Shown piece by piece: positions 1 through 10,999 of a stretch of DNA of 64,000 nt. The DNA is from Isoetes taiwanensis (Eukaryota > Streptophyta > Lycopodiopsida > Isoetales > Isoetaceae), in the NCBI GenBank assembly GCA_021234155.1, contig JAJEKV010000482.1, positions 1-64,000 on the forward strand, written 5' to 3'. Both the position numbers and the translations under genes were made by a program. Every line of letters starts with the position of its first letter. The stretch's first letter is position 1. Below the pieces are notes generated by a model. That model was not told the DNA's origin. It saw only the letters and a program-made list of their open reading frames with translations, and did not search any database.

Positions 1-1652
1 TTGCTATAATTTTAGCACAGATCTTGTAAGTAGAGTTTGTCAAAGAAATAGGCCTCCAATCAGAGAAAGATTGAGGATTGTCCACCTTTGGGATTAAGGA
101 AATGAGGCCAGCAGAAAGAGCAGGGTGCAAGTGATTCGAGTTCCAGAAGCCTTTGATCATGAACATAAGATCATTTTCAATAATGTCCCAGAATTTGATG
201 TTGAATTCAGGTGGCAAGCCATCAGGACCAGGGCTTTTCCCTTTGGCTAAGCTTTTGAGAGTTGAAAGAATTTCATCCATAGAAGGGATTGCCTCTAAAG
301 CATGAGACATAATTCTGTCACTGTTTAAATTGTTATCATTAATCAAATCAGTGGAGGAATTGGCACTAGCAGATTGCATAGGGGTGTCTGAAGGATGAGA
401 GAAGATATTTGCATATTTGGAGCAGAAGTAATTGGATATGTCCTTTTGATCCTCTAGATTATTACCATTATCATCCTTGATAGAGGAAAGCTGACTTTTT
501 AAAAGTCTGGATCTGGCCACCCTATAGAAGAATTTTGAGTTACCATGGTCCATTTTTGAGAAATATTTGAGCTTACATCTAATTGATGAGCCTTTGGCCT
601 CTAGTTCTTCAATGGTTTTAATGCTCATCTCAAGGTTCCCTTCTTGCTAGTGAAGGTCAATGTTTAGAGGGTCATGTTGGAGTTTCAGTCTAACTTCTTT
701 CATTTCTTCTAAATAAACTCTTTTTTCAGCAACCTTGCTGTCATGAAGGTGTTTTGCCCACTGCTTAATCCAGGACTTGGACTCCTTTAGATTAGAGTAG
801 AATGATCTCATAGAATTTTTTAGATCTAACTCTCGGGACAGAGTTGTAAAATGCAGTGAAGTCTCTAAAGAAGATGTCAGAGTCAAGAAGGGAGCAGTTT
901 AGCTTGAAGGGAGTATTTCCATGTCTCTTAATAGTGAGCATATGTTTAGTGATAAGAAACTGAGGCTTGTGGTCAGAGATGGAGGTACATTCATCACTAT
1001 AGACAAAGCAGTTGTCCCAAAAATCATTATGAATGTTGTTGATGTAGTATCTGTCCAGTGCACAGTAAACCCTGTTGTTCCCATCTTGTTTATTTGACCA
1101 AGAGTAGGCAGAAGTGGAGGAAGGAATATGTTGTAAAAAATGCCTGTCTAGCAGATGGTCCCAATGAATTCTCTCATCTGTGGACATATTCAAATCTCTG
1201 CCAATTTTCATATCCCATGTGGGAGTGTTGTTGAAGTCACCTGCCATGATCCAAGTTTCACAGGTTTGAGTTGTTAGCCAATTGTTGATAGTAGGCCAAT
1301 TAGTAGATCTGATCCTAGAATCTGTAGAGGCATAGATGTTAATGACTCCAAATGTGAAGTCATTATTTCTGAGAATAACAGATTGCCAAGTTTTACAGGG
1401 ACTGTTATAGATCAAGCTATGATCAAGATGTTTCCATATGATGCAGAGACCTCTAGAGGTGCCAGTGGCTTCAATCCAAATTGAGGAGAATCCAGGGCCA
1501 ATCCAATCTGCCAGGTTTGAACATTCAAAATTTGGGAGTCTAAGCTCCTGGAGAAGGATAATGTCAGCATCATAATTTCTGATTTGGAAAATTGCCCTTC
1601 TTCTCTTCAGGGGGCCTTTTATTCCTCTAAGATTCCAACTTAGAATCTTCAT
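1..1652 (-). pseudogene. LINE-A ORF2: endonuclease and partial reverse transcriptase
   Basis: The ORF2 ATG is at 1652 (MKILSWNLRG), the usual start of plant L1 ORF2. Residues 1 to about 230 are an APE-like endonuclease: the LQE motif, the AGDFNN motif and the SDHKP motif are all visible and supply the expected Glu, Asp-Asn and Asp-His catalytic residues. The frame shifts near 830. A TAG follows at about 647-649. The same frame then continues to the reverse-transcriptase fingers, where GKSPGPDGLPPEF (about 200-240) is the diagnostic motif. The palm YXDD motif is beyond the left edge. The element's role is target-primed reverse transcription; this copy cannot make an intact protein. Confidence 0.9.
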
Positions 1653-1687
1653 GATGAGGAGGATAGCAGCAGCAAAAGATAAGGTAA

Positions 1688-3445
1688 TTAACAATGTTTC
1701 CTAGATCTCAGCCTAGTGTTTGCTGCAGGAGTGCTGAGAGTGTTGAGAATAGTTTTTTTCTTTGCTTTCTTGCCTTTAGATTTGGGAGTGTCAGAGGAAT
1801 TGTGATGAGGTGTAAGGAAAGCATCATCATCCCAAGATATGTTATCAGCAAGGGTATTTTTGAGAGCATTCTCCTTGTCAGAATCAGTGTCATCAGAGGT
1901 TGTGTCTACAGAATTTTTTCCCTCAGAAGAATTATCATGATGATGGCACATCCAAAATTTAGATTTGCAGCAGTCTACGTCAGCTGAGTTTGTTGAAGCT
2001 GAATAGATGGAGTTAATAGAAGTATCCATTAGGTTGTCTCTTTCATTATTATTAGTAAAAGAATCGAACTTAGAGTTTACAGTGGAAAGATCTTGCCTGG
2101 GAATGTCTTGGTCGAGTTGTGCAGCATCTGCTAGTTCAACCTGTTGTATAACATTTGTTGTTGACATTTGCACATTGTTCTGAACATCCATTGTTGGAAT
2201 AACTGTTATTTCCTGAGCATCATCATTTAACAGAGTTTGTTCCCAGCAGGTTGATATGTCTTTGGCACTGTAATCATCACTGACCTTTACTACATCTGAC
2301 ACTTGTCCAAAAGTTCCTGATGGCATTTCTGACACTGCAATCAATTCCTGAAGTTGTGAAGCTATCTCAGGAGAAATGGTACCATGTTGAGGAGGGGGAA
2401 TAATAGGAGGAGATAAGTCTAAAAGGTCAACATTTGGCTTGGATGTTTCATGAACAATTCCAGATGGAGGAGATGCAAGCATGATAGGATCAGAAGGGAA
2501 AATAGGATGAGAGTTGGCTTGGGGGATGGCAAGTGAGGATCTGCTGATATGTGAGGGTGGCTTAGCTACCAGAACATCAACAGAATCTTCAGAGATCTGT
2601 GCTAGAATGGCATAGGTATTTGAGACCTTCAAATCATTAGGATTATCATTAACCACTGTATGGTCTTCATGATGAATATTTATTTCACTAGCAAGATCAT
2701 TATGATGAGATTTAACTCCATTTGAATGATCAGCTGAGAGATCTGTGCTTAAGTCTGGAGGAGTTTGAGCTTTTAAAGCTGTATCTTGCATGTTTATATG
2801 CTTGGGGAGACCATTACCTTTTTCTTTAATTAATGAAACCACATTCAATTCTTCTGCACCAGGCTTTCTCATCAACTTATCTGGTGCTGAGCAAATTGAG
2901 TCCATTTTGATTTCAGTTTGAGAAGCCTGTGAACTTTTGGTTGGTAAGGACTGGACACTGGTTACTTTCCTGGAATCTTTTAAAATGCAAGAAAGTGTTC
3001 TATGCAAATCTATCTTTGCATGCAATAGAGGGGCCTTGCCTTTATCTTTTAACATCATTCTGTTATGCTCAATATTTGCTTTATTAATTTTTAAAGCAAT
3101 TTGAGAGGAATCTGCTGCTGATTTTGGATTTTGATCAATTGTCATATTTTCCTTTCTCATGCTGACTGGTGGCAGATTTTCTTTGATGTAAATTCCTTTG
3201 TTCAAGACCTTGATTCCCATTTGCTTGCCAGGGAGTGAGCTGTGGGAGATCTGAGATCTTTGTGAACTTTGAGAGAACTGTAGCACTTCTTTTTTTTTTT
3301 TTTGCTTCTTTCTTTTTTTGAATTCTTCTTGTGCTGCCATTAACTCTTTTCCAATCATGGTGAGGTTTTGGAATTTCATGACATTCCATGTCTTTGGCCA
3401 GATCAATTTGAGAAGTGATATCCCTGTTAGATCTATATGTAGCAT
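1688..3445 (-). pseudogene. LINE-A ORF1, C-terminal low-complexity part
   Basis: A 585-codon open frame, rich in Ser, Asp, Asn and Lys, with a Lys-rich stretch near residue 45 (KKRKKQKKKK) coded by a long A-run at about 3292-3303 and a basic C terminus (KGKKAKKK). There is no enzymatic motif. In L1-type plant elements ORF1 binds the element RNA; here the N-terminal zinc-knuckle segment lies upstream in another frame (3446-3700). The frame change between about 3440 and 3360 means the ATG at 3445 is probably not the native start but the first Met after a break. Confidence 0.75.
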
Positions 3446-3700
3446 CTTGATTTAAGGGTACAAAAAATGACTGTATTTGATCTGCATTTGATTATCTGTT
3501 AACAGCCTGCTGAGAGCAATCACTGCCACTGATATGCCTCGAGTTACATTTTTGGCAAAAGTTTGGAAGACCTACCCATCTTAGTTGCAGGATAGATTTT
3601 TTACCAAAGAAGTCAAGGAAGGGAAGTTCAGTGGGAATGACTTTTGTGATATCAAGTTGGACAAAGCATTTGGGAGGTTTGTATGGGGAATATTCAGTGG
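3446..3700 (-). pseudogene. LINE-A ORF1 N-terminal segment with zinc knuckle
   Basis: The minus strand encodes a stretch with PPKCFVQLDIT and then a zinc knuckle CQKCNSRHISGSDC at about 3517-3558, the arrangement seen in ORF1 proteins of plant L1 elements (DUF4283 followed by a CCHC finger). A TAA at 3492-3494 interrupts the frame just after the finger. The upstream end is not defined because it runs into a pyrimidine-rich simple repeat. It is inferred to be the amino-terminal part of the same ORF1 as 1688-3445. Confidence 0.7.
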
Positions 3701-3702
3701 TC

Positions 3703-3790
3703 CATCCCTCCCTCCCTCCATCCCTTTGTTTCTCTTTCTATCTCTCTCTCTCTCTCTCTCTCTCTCCGTCCGTCCTTCCTTCCTTCCCTA
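3703..3790. repeat. CT/CCTT microsatellite
   Basis: Runs of CCCT, then about 16 CT units, then CCGT and CCTT units. It borders the 5' side of LINE-A. Confidence 0.9.
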
Positions 3791-5190
3791 TCTATGTTAT
3801 ATGTTATGCCAGCTGGTGGACTGCTTTTTCAGCCTGCTTAATTTATCATCCGCATCTTGATTTCTGGTTTGTTCACGATTATTGCATATTTTGTCAATCT
3901 TTGATTTGTAGATCATCACCATCAAGGTCAAGATGCAGTAAATGAAATAGTCGCTGTACAGCTCACTGGTGATCCCAATAATGGTATTATTTCTATACTG
4001 CTATAGTGTATTTCTTATTAGGAGATTGTCATTTTTTCTCTTTTAGTTCTACTTTTAAATATCATGTTAAACTACTTTTTTACTTCTGTTACTATCCTTT
4101 TACAGATGACAAAAAAAACTTTGCATGCCCCTCCTGCATTAAAAGCAGCCAGTAATATTTTGCAGTTGTGGTTGTCAAGCAAGAGCTCTATCCAAAAGGA
4201 GAACCCCTTCACATATTTTGCAGTTGTGGTTGTTATGCAAGGACTCTATCCAAAAAGAACCTCTTCACATAACTGGCTTGGTGATTTCGAACTTAGTGTT
4301 CCTTAAGAGGATTTCTGCTTGATGGCATTGCAATCATAAACTTGATATTGTGCAGATTTGCTATGTTGTGTGTTATGGTGGTCAAATTTATGTCATATAT
4401 GCTGTTTTCTATTGCTTTTCATGGTCATAGTATCGTGAAGTTGCAACTTATGAGTGCCTATATAACAAGTCCCTTCACTAGGTTTCAGGCTATGGTTTCA
4501 AGGTAGTTGCTTTTGTTTGGAGTATTACCTTAAGGATAACAACAAGTTGCCATAAGATTGGCACAACCTCTTTGATGGATATATACATGCTCACTATGTT
4601 TAATTACTTATTTCTTAACATGTGCTAAAGGTAATTTTAACAGAAGCAAGTTTCTTGAGTTCTAATCCGAGATGTGATACGGATTGGCAAAGCAGCCTTG
4701 TGGATGGCAATCAGCAAGGTGGTTGGAGTAGAAGCTTGAGAATATGGTTGGTCCTCCATCTGAAAAGTTGTGCAAAAATATATTTCCAAACTGCTCATTT
4801 TATATCTGCACCGAGTTTGCTGAATAATAGTCCGTGAATGCTTAAGATTGTAAAAGACTTAGTAGTTTAGTTTTACGATTAGAGCAAGTAAGCCTCTAAG
4901 TTGGTAGATGAGCTGGAGTAATCATTTAAGTCGCAGAATTAGGAGAGTTCCTCCTATGAGAGGATGAAGGAATCAACTACTGTTTGAAAGAGGAGTTATA
5001 GGAGTCAGGAAAACTGCCTAACTGCCTTACCCAGGTTGTTTTCGGCATAGTGCAGCATATGGAAGTCCATCACACAACCTTATAGTCTACGTCTCCTTTT
5101 AAGAAACAAAGAAATTTGGCTCCATGGAGAACATTCCCTTTTTTTTTTTGTTTGATTGCAAGTTACTTAATCTTAATACTTGCTACTTGC
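3791..5190. other. No intact gene; possible exon debris and a 60-bp tandem duplication
   Basis: A short stretch at 3911-3981 lies between AG and GT and stays open, but its product is not recognised. At 4156-4215 and 4216-4274 a unit of about 60 bp is duplicated in tandem (each begins tattttgcagttgtggttgt), with small differences. Nothing else in this interval can be supported as a gene. Confidence 0.5.
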
Positions 5191-5197
5191 TGCAGCC

Positions 5198-5360
5198 CAG
5201 ATGCCTTTGCGAAAGGGTAAACAACTCTATGCTTGTGTTCTTGATAGGCATATTGAGTCTGATTGTTGTTGGTACAACACTTGTGGATATGTATGGAAAG
5301 TGTGGTAGTGTGGAGATGTTTAATAAAATGCTAAAGAGGAATGTTGTTTTATGGAATAGG
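5198..5360 (+). pseudogene. PPR protein fragment
   Basis: Two adjoining frames resemble consecutive parts of a plant pentatricopeptide (PLS-class) protein. The first reads LRKGKQLYACVLDRHIESD, the usual end of one repeat. After a one-base shift near 5270 the second reads VGTTLVDMYGKCGSVE and then KRNVVLWN, the classic L/S-type repeat. PPR proteins act in organelle RNA editing and processing. Only about one and a half repeats are present, with a frameshift and no flanking repeats, so this is a broken fragment. Confidence 0.7.
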
Positions 5361-5469
5361 GAGGAGCGCATGGCGATAAAAGTTATCTGGCATTATTGTC
5401 ATCAAATTGTCAAATTATTCTGTACGTTTACACTTATTGGGGATCCTTATCTTCCAATTGAATAAATTG

Positions 5470-7620
5470 ATTCCAATTGAGATGGTTGAAAATATAGCAA
5501 TTCCACAGATTGTTTAACAAATGTCTGTTAAAGGAGACATTGAACTTGACTTTATATTTTAAGATGTTCAGGACTTCAAGAGTGTTAGCCTGCACTTAAT
5601 TTTAAAGAATCTATAGATTTAAATATAATATTTTGGATAGGATGATAGTATCTAGGAGGAAGTTGAGGCCCTATCATTGTAACCTCTATGAGATAAAGAC
5701 ATGCTTGCTAAGAGATTGCACTTTTTTAGATGCTACAAAATTGTTACACATTTTGTCACAAATGTGTATAAATATGGTTACCCTAAATCTGAATGGAATT
5801 TTAAGGAATATACATAATTGTTAATAGAGTATATTTGACGATAGCATCTAGGAATTTTCTCAAAACAATTTGCACTTCCAATTTAGATGCCTAAACAAAC
5901 CTGTGCCATAAACAAAATTAATCTCTAACTCAACGCTTGTGAAAAAATATGGTCAAATAGTAAGGTTTTGCTTTTCCTTTCTTTTTTTCTTTTTTCTTTT
6001 TTCTTTTTTTTTTCCTCTCTTATGCTTATTTTCCGTCTCGAGTTATAGGCAAGGATTATGTGGGCCAATTATGTGCCTTGTCATGTGCTATTATATACAA
6101 ATCTATATTTTTATGCATTTTTAGCGTTGAAGCTACCATTAGAAACGCAAGATTTATAATCCAACTCAATGTCGTACATCATGTTCACGGTGGGTTCTAG
6201 ATTGTTCATGATGTGTCTTAGAATGCAAAAATATTGGACATGGTAATATGCTTGGAGAAGAAAAATTATTGTTTACAAGAAATTTATCGCGGCGGCCAAG
6301 GCTGCCGCGAACATTTCTCTTTCCCGACTCCCTTGCATTTGGAGAAGTGAGTCAATGCATAAGGATATTCATGGATGGCCAAGCAAACATTTCCCTATAT
6401 TGACTTACTTATAGATTTGAATTATGGATAGTAATAATTAGTTTAAGAATATACAGGATTTAAACCTACAGTATTGCCTTGCCAAATGTTTTTGTTCAAA
6501 ATATGAAAAATTCCACTTTTGAATGGTTTCGAAGCTGCAGATCTAGCAAACCCAACTCAAGTATTACGTTTATTGGTGGGGGATCTGCGAAAGTGCCTCC
6601 ACTTGGCTGGACCTGGTTGGATGGGACAACCTAGGAAGAAAAAACGAGAAGAAAAAAGTTTTCTGCGCATTGCTATCTCGGGACCCTTCACGTTGAAGGT
6701 CCTGGCAAGTGTTATTAGGCCGATTTGGCTTGGAGGGTCCAAGCCAAATGATTTGGATCCAGTAATCGTCGCTTGAAGGGCCGATTTGGATGCTCTCTAG
6801 CTACAGATACTGCCAACGACGATTACTAAATGCGTTGTCGCTGAAGAATTGCATCAGAATCAAAATCAAAATCTTACTCGCAACTTTATCGGCACTTAGC
6901 ATGGATAGCTTAAACTTGCCTTGGAAATGGCAAAAAATGACAATGGATATGAATTTTCCCAAGGCAGATATTCCCTTTTACGATTTTCCCTTAAGGGTTT
7001 TTCTTGAAGGTTATTATTCTTTTATGAAATTTGTGGCCTGGAAGTCATGGGCCAATATACATTTTGTGGTTTTTTTCTCAACATCGTTATTCTCAACATT
7101 GCTAAACACTTAGAAGGTTTTCGCGTTGGTTGTTTAATATGCAAATAAGCAGGGTTATGCAAAAATGTTAAGGGCTAATATTGCTCTGTTACTTTGGTGG
7201 CAAACGGCATATCGCTGGAGCTAATCTAGTCACAGATAAGCCAACCACTATCATCGCTTCTCCAAGTGTTTTGAAGTTGAAATAAAGTTTTGTATCTGCT
7301 AGTGGCGGCCGAAAAACAATGGGATTTAAGGTTTCTTCTACTTTTGCTTGGATTGATCTAAGGTGGAGCCTTTGGATTTTTTGGCCCACAAGCTATGGAA
7401 AAATCGCACCACAAGGTTTCCTTCAAAATAAAGTGATATCAACTGATACATGGGTTGTGTCGTCCACAACTCCGCCCACCTCAAATGATAGCATCTTCAA
7501 TAATTATACTTTAGCTGAAGTGGGTTCTTCTATTCTATTGAGAAAAACGTTTATAGTTAGAGATTCAATAACTGCAATACCTTCAATAAACACTAGCACA
7601 AAGTCCAATTTTGTAACGCA
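5470..7620. other. No gene seen
   Basis: AT-rich sequence with many stops in all frames. A GC-rich hairpin with CGCGGC arms lies near 6289-6305. Around 6580-6830 a few segments of higher GC look like old repeat sequence. No recognisable protein. Confidence 0.6.
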
Positions 7621-7690
7621 TGCAGAAGCAAAATAACGCTTCCAACACATGCATGGGCTAACTACGCTTCCAACACATGCATGCTAAAGC

Positions 7691-8052
7691 TTATTCAGTT
7701 TCAATTTGGTCTAGCTTTTTGTCAATCAAAGTATCCACACGGCTGACAAAAAATGAAGCAGCACTTGCAACACCTGAAAGATCCTGTTGGCCGATTGCCT
7801 CCAACCCATCCAAATAAGCATCAATTACAACTTCATATCTCTTCACAGAAAATATAAGCTGCTTTGTAGAAACTATAAGTACTAACAAATCTCACCAAAT
7901 ATCATTGAAAAGAAAATTGTAGAATATTTACAGTAACATTAACACTAATACCAAGTGCAATTACATCCCTGATTGCTGGAACACATGCAGCAGTTGCAAG
8001 AATCTTGATGTGAACATTTAGTCTGTTATTGTTTTCCGCAACCATTTTGCAG
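7691..8052 (-). pseudogene. Transaldolase fragment (two exons)
   Basis: Two minus-strand exons match the middle of plant transaldolase, the pentose-phosphate enzyme that transfers a three-carbon dihydroxyacetone unit. Exon A (7932 to about 8052) contains AAKWL and, after a frameshift near 8025, VPAIRDVIALGISVNVT, ending at a GT donor. Exon B (7691-7858) starts [20 protein letters not shown] and contains [17 protein letters not shown]. The join falls exactly where the family reads SVNVTLIFS. In exon A the Schiff-base lysine motif IKIPAT is changed to IKILAT. A TAA ends exon B near the usual TPEALAL segment, and the remaining C terminus is missing. It sits in a same-strand row with other gene fragments. 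Confidence 0.78.
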
Positions 8053-8344
8053 CTTTCCCAATGGCCACGATAACAATGCATACTGCCAAATTAGATATAT
8101 TATATCTTGACGAGAACTTGACCCTAAACCGAGTCCATTCATGTAACTTGAGATGGCTAACGTGTAAGAAGTGACTGCAGAATCCAGAAAGGGAGTTGAG
8201 ATTTCAAAATCAATGGTCTATATCAGCTGGGCACACACTATGTAAACAAAGAGAATCTACTACACTTTCAGAGTCCCATGACATGTTTAGACCATGTTAT
8301 ATGCATTCTCATGCATTGCTTAGTTATAAAATGGGTTGCATTAT

Positions 8345-8541
8345 CTGAAGTTGAACTTGATTGAGAAGCAAGCTTTTCTGAAATATCCAAGCACTTGAGG
8401 TTGCACTTGATCAGAGTTTCCACAAAAAAACATGTATCTACCTTTGTGTTTCCCTCTGGAATATCTACAACATAAGACTCAATGGCAGTGTTCCTGAGCT
8501 TCCTCTCGATGTAGCGTAATTATGGACCAATATTCTGCATC
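8345..8541 (-). pseudogene. PYR/PYL/RCAR abscisic acid receptor, C-terminal fragment
   Basis: The minus strand reads YWSIITLHR, shifts frame near 8495, then reads [17 protein letters not shown] and [18 protein letters not shown]. This is the C-terminal third of the START-fold ABA receptors: the IIxLH strand, the ESYVVDxPxGNTK strand-loop and the long C-terminal helix that packs over the ligand pocket. Intact receptors bind ABA and inhibit clade-A PP2C phosphatases. The N-terminal two thirds, with the gate and the ABA-contacting lysine, are absent and the frame is broken. It lies about 290 bp upstream of the transaldolase fragment in the same orientation. Confidence 0.78.
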
Positions 8542-8675
8542 AACACAATAACATAAGCAGATGTATCAGAAAACCCCAAAGAAGAATGACACATGTTTTA
8601 AATTGACCAACCCTGCAATGGTAGAAAAGACAATCAGTAACCAATTTCAAGGAAAGAACAAAATAATGCAAAGCA

Positions 8676-8785
8676 AGTAAATACCCAAGTGCTAAGGCTC
8701 CTAACAATTGAAGAAGAAATCCAAGACGGGCATATACCAGGATAGCAGCAGTGTTACCCAGGAAATACTTCATGCTATCCTGCTG
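8676..8785 (-). pseudogene. Possible arginyl-tRNA synthetase exon fragment
   Basis: One short exon-like stretch on the minus strand reads MKYFLGNTAAILVYARLGF and ends near a GT. It resembles the KGNTAxYLLYAxARI motif of class I arginyl-tRNA synthetase. The match is short and the sequence after it is hydrophobic and unlike the family. It could be chance. It is listed because it sits between two other gene fragments of the same orientation. Confidence 0.3.
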
Positions 8786-8952
8786 GAAAGGTCTGAAAGA
8801 GGATCATTTTTCCATGTTTTTCTGGCAATGGGAAGAGGAAATGCCGATAGGGGACCCTTTAAAATTTGACTAAAACGTGTTACTGCACCCTGTACCAAAA
8901 AAGACTTGTTGCCATTCCATTAACAGATGCATCGGCCAACATGTTTATGCTT

Positions 8953-9716
8953 TTAGTATTTCCATTCATGCTGCCAGAGGACATACCACCATTTAATGTT
9001 GCCAATATTAGGAACCTTTCCTGCAGAAACACTACTTCTAGAGTTCTTCCCAGAGTGTATCTCCCCACTTTTCTTGGCTCTAACAACATGTGACTTTCTA
9101 GAAAAATCTGGAGTTGGGTTGCCTCCACTTGAACTGCTTGAACTGGACATGGTAGAAAACTCTCCACAATGTGATCTTCCATCTTTAACACTTTTTGTCA
9201 TCAAAATCTCCCCATTACAGAAGCTTCCATCACTGCTGCTGCTTCCAATGGAGCTTCGTCCACTAGGAATGTTACTCGTAGAAGAAGTATGATTGCTCTC
9301 ATATAACTCACCACTCATCTCAGATCCACAGATGGAAAACTTATCTGAAACAATTCCCTCTGCATTTTGCATCTCCCTAAAACTATTTCTGCCACTATGA
9401 ATTTCGCCACTCTTTTTCCAATTTGCACTGCTCACAACAACACTTTCTAAAGAATTAAGACTCCTTCCTCTGGTCATGAGAAAAGAGGCAAGGGTTCTCT
9501 ATGTTAGGATTTCGTTTCTTACGAAATACTTCTCCTGTAGGAGGAGCTTTAGCCGTCCCATTAACTGCTTCCAGTTTTCTAACCAGAACATTCTCTGCAC
9601 TGGCAAAGTCGCCAGACATCTTTAGCTGTCCCTCTGCCTTCTGCCCACTAACTAAAACATTTCCAATTGCAGCAGTAGACTTAGCCTCTGCCTTTTGGAA
9701 CACGTCGGTCTTGTAG
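8953..9716 (-). pseudogene. Ser/Gly-rich protein fragment, unrecognised
   Basis: Two overlapping minus-strand frames (about 9716-9455 and 9477-8953) encode a low-complexity protein with repeated short motifs: SGEIHSG occurs twice, and SGEL, NGEIL, SGDF and TGEVF are variants of the same pattern, set in Ser-rich linkers. Such repeated G(N/E)I-SG motifs are faintly like the disordered N terminus of plant TPR-thioredoxin (TTL) proteins, but no TPR follows and I do not assign a family. A frame change near 9470 suggests a break or an unseen intron. It shares strand and neighbourhood with the PYL and transaldolase fragments. Confidence 0.4.
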
Positions 9717-9719
9717 TAC

Positions 9720-10990
9720 CCATTTGTCTGCCAGAAACTGTTTTTTTCGTCTATGAAGTAGGATCAATGCATGAAAACTTTCGATTCAAGCAAATAAATA
9801 TTGTAAAAGCATGAAATAGGCACATAATCTCTTCTTAGTGAGGATGAAGCACAAATGCAGATATCTTCTTGCAAGAAAAAGAGCACAACCAATTTTGAGA
9901 AAAAGAGCCTTTCAATCCGGCGCACCTGAGCACTTCTTGCAAGAAAAGCTAAAGTCCGCTTTCTATGATGTTGTTGATGCTAAAATGGATTCTAAGCAGG
10001 AAAATAGTTTTATACACCCTTTTGTCTAGATCATTTCTAGCATCGAATATCTAAAATCCGAGTGTGGAACCCTGGTGTGTTGTAAATCTTCTCTCATCTG
10101 TTATAGAATCTGGCTTGCTCTCATCCACTATAGAATCCGAGTCTGCTTCCGATTCCCTGTCTAAAACCTACCTTTGATGCCATCAACTGGCCTTCAATTT
10201 TTTTGAGCCAAATCCGTCCGATTTCGATTCGTAGAGCTAAATCCTTGCTTCTGAGGTCCTTCGCAACTTTCTAACCTGCTTGATTATAACTGGCAAGATC
10301 GGATTACTTTGGGGCAACCTTTTTTGCAGCAAGGTTTCAAGGATCTGCATTTGCAAGCAAGATTTGAAGGGTCTGGAGAGCCGACTTTCGCTTTTTCCCT
10401 GGTCTGGATCAGCTGTTGCCAGGCGTCGTGGTTGGACGCCACAGATCGCTCTCAAAAATAACGTGGCAGAAAAATACGGTAAAAGATTGCGGCGCAGAAA
10501 AATTATGTGGGACAAAAACAGAAAATCGAAATAGGAAACTGACTTATATATGTTCAGATATGATATGTACGAGATGAGAGTCTTATTTGTCTAGGCAAAT
10601 ATCACATGCGAAAAACAACGACAATTTGAAAAGCATAATTTGATACCTAGAGGAATATTAATGCATATACTAGGAGCTCCATTATTTTGCTCCACCATCT
10701 ATACTCTCGAAGGTTTGTTAGACATAGTAAAAGTAATAAACATTCTCAAAGGGTTGTTCACTTCTGGAACTAGCTTGTAACCAAAGCATGTGGGATATTT
10801 GAGCCCATTATAACAGAAACTGCATATCAGATAATTATAAGGTTCTTTAAATATTTATGGTGTTGACAAACACCAATTACAATAAAAGGAATCTAATATT
10901 AAAAAACATATAACAGTTTAGGACAAATCCATGGTCTTCAATACCTCACAACACTTTTGTGCTCTTTTCATCATATTGATTTCGAAAATG
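9720..10990. other. No gene seen
   Basis: Mixed sequence. The part at 10080-10520 is less AT-rich and has repeated gaatcYg-type words, like the interior of the element at 59.3-60.7 kb, so it may be old transposon sequence. No protein match is visible. Confidence 0.5.
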
Positions 10991-10999
10991 CACAGATCT

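Larger units (their letters stand above)
1..3700 (-). mobile_element. L1-type LINE (LINE-A), cut by the window edge
   Basis: A non-LTR retrotransposon on the minus strand. It reads from an ORF1 with a zinc knuckle (about 3700 down to 1688) into an ORF2 with an APE-type endonuclease and the start of a reverse transcriptase that runs off the left edge. The ORF1-then-ORF2 order, with a 35-base gap between the ORF1 stop and the ORF2 ATG, is typical of plant L1 elements. It carries at least one frameshift and one stop in ORF2 and one stop in ORF1, so this copy is dead. A pyrimidine-rich simple repeat lies at its 5' side. No target-site duplication can be judged because the 3' end is outside the window. 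Confidence 0.9.

Noticed and set aside
647-886. 79-codon minus-strand ORF as its own gene
   Set aside because: It continues LINE-A ORF2 after a frameshift.
8097-8240. Open minus-strand stretch between the PYL and transaldolase fragments (ISTPFLDSAVTSYTLAISSY)
   Set aside because: It matches neither neighbour nor any family I know and has no clear splice signals.
9501-9716. Plus-strand 71-codon ORF
   Set aside because: Lies opposite the Ser-rich minus-strand exons, and its composition is the mirror of them.
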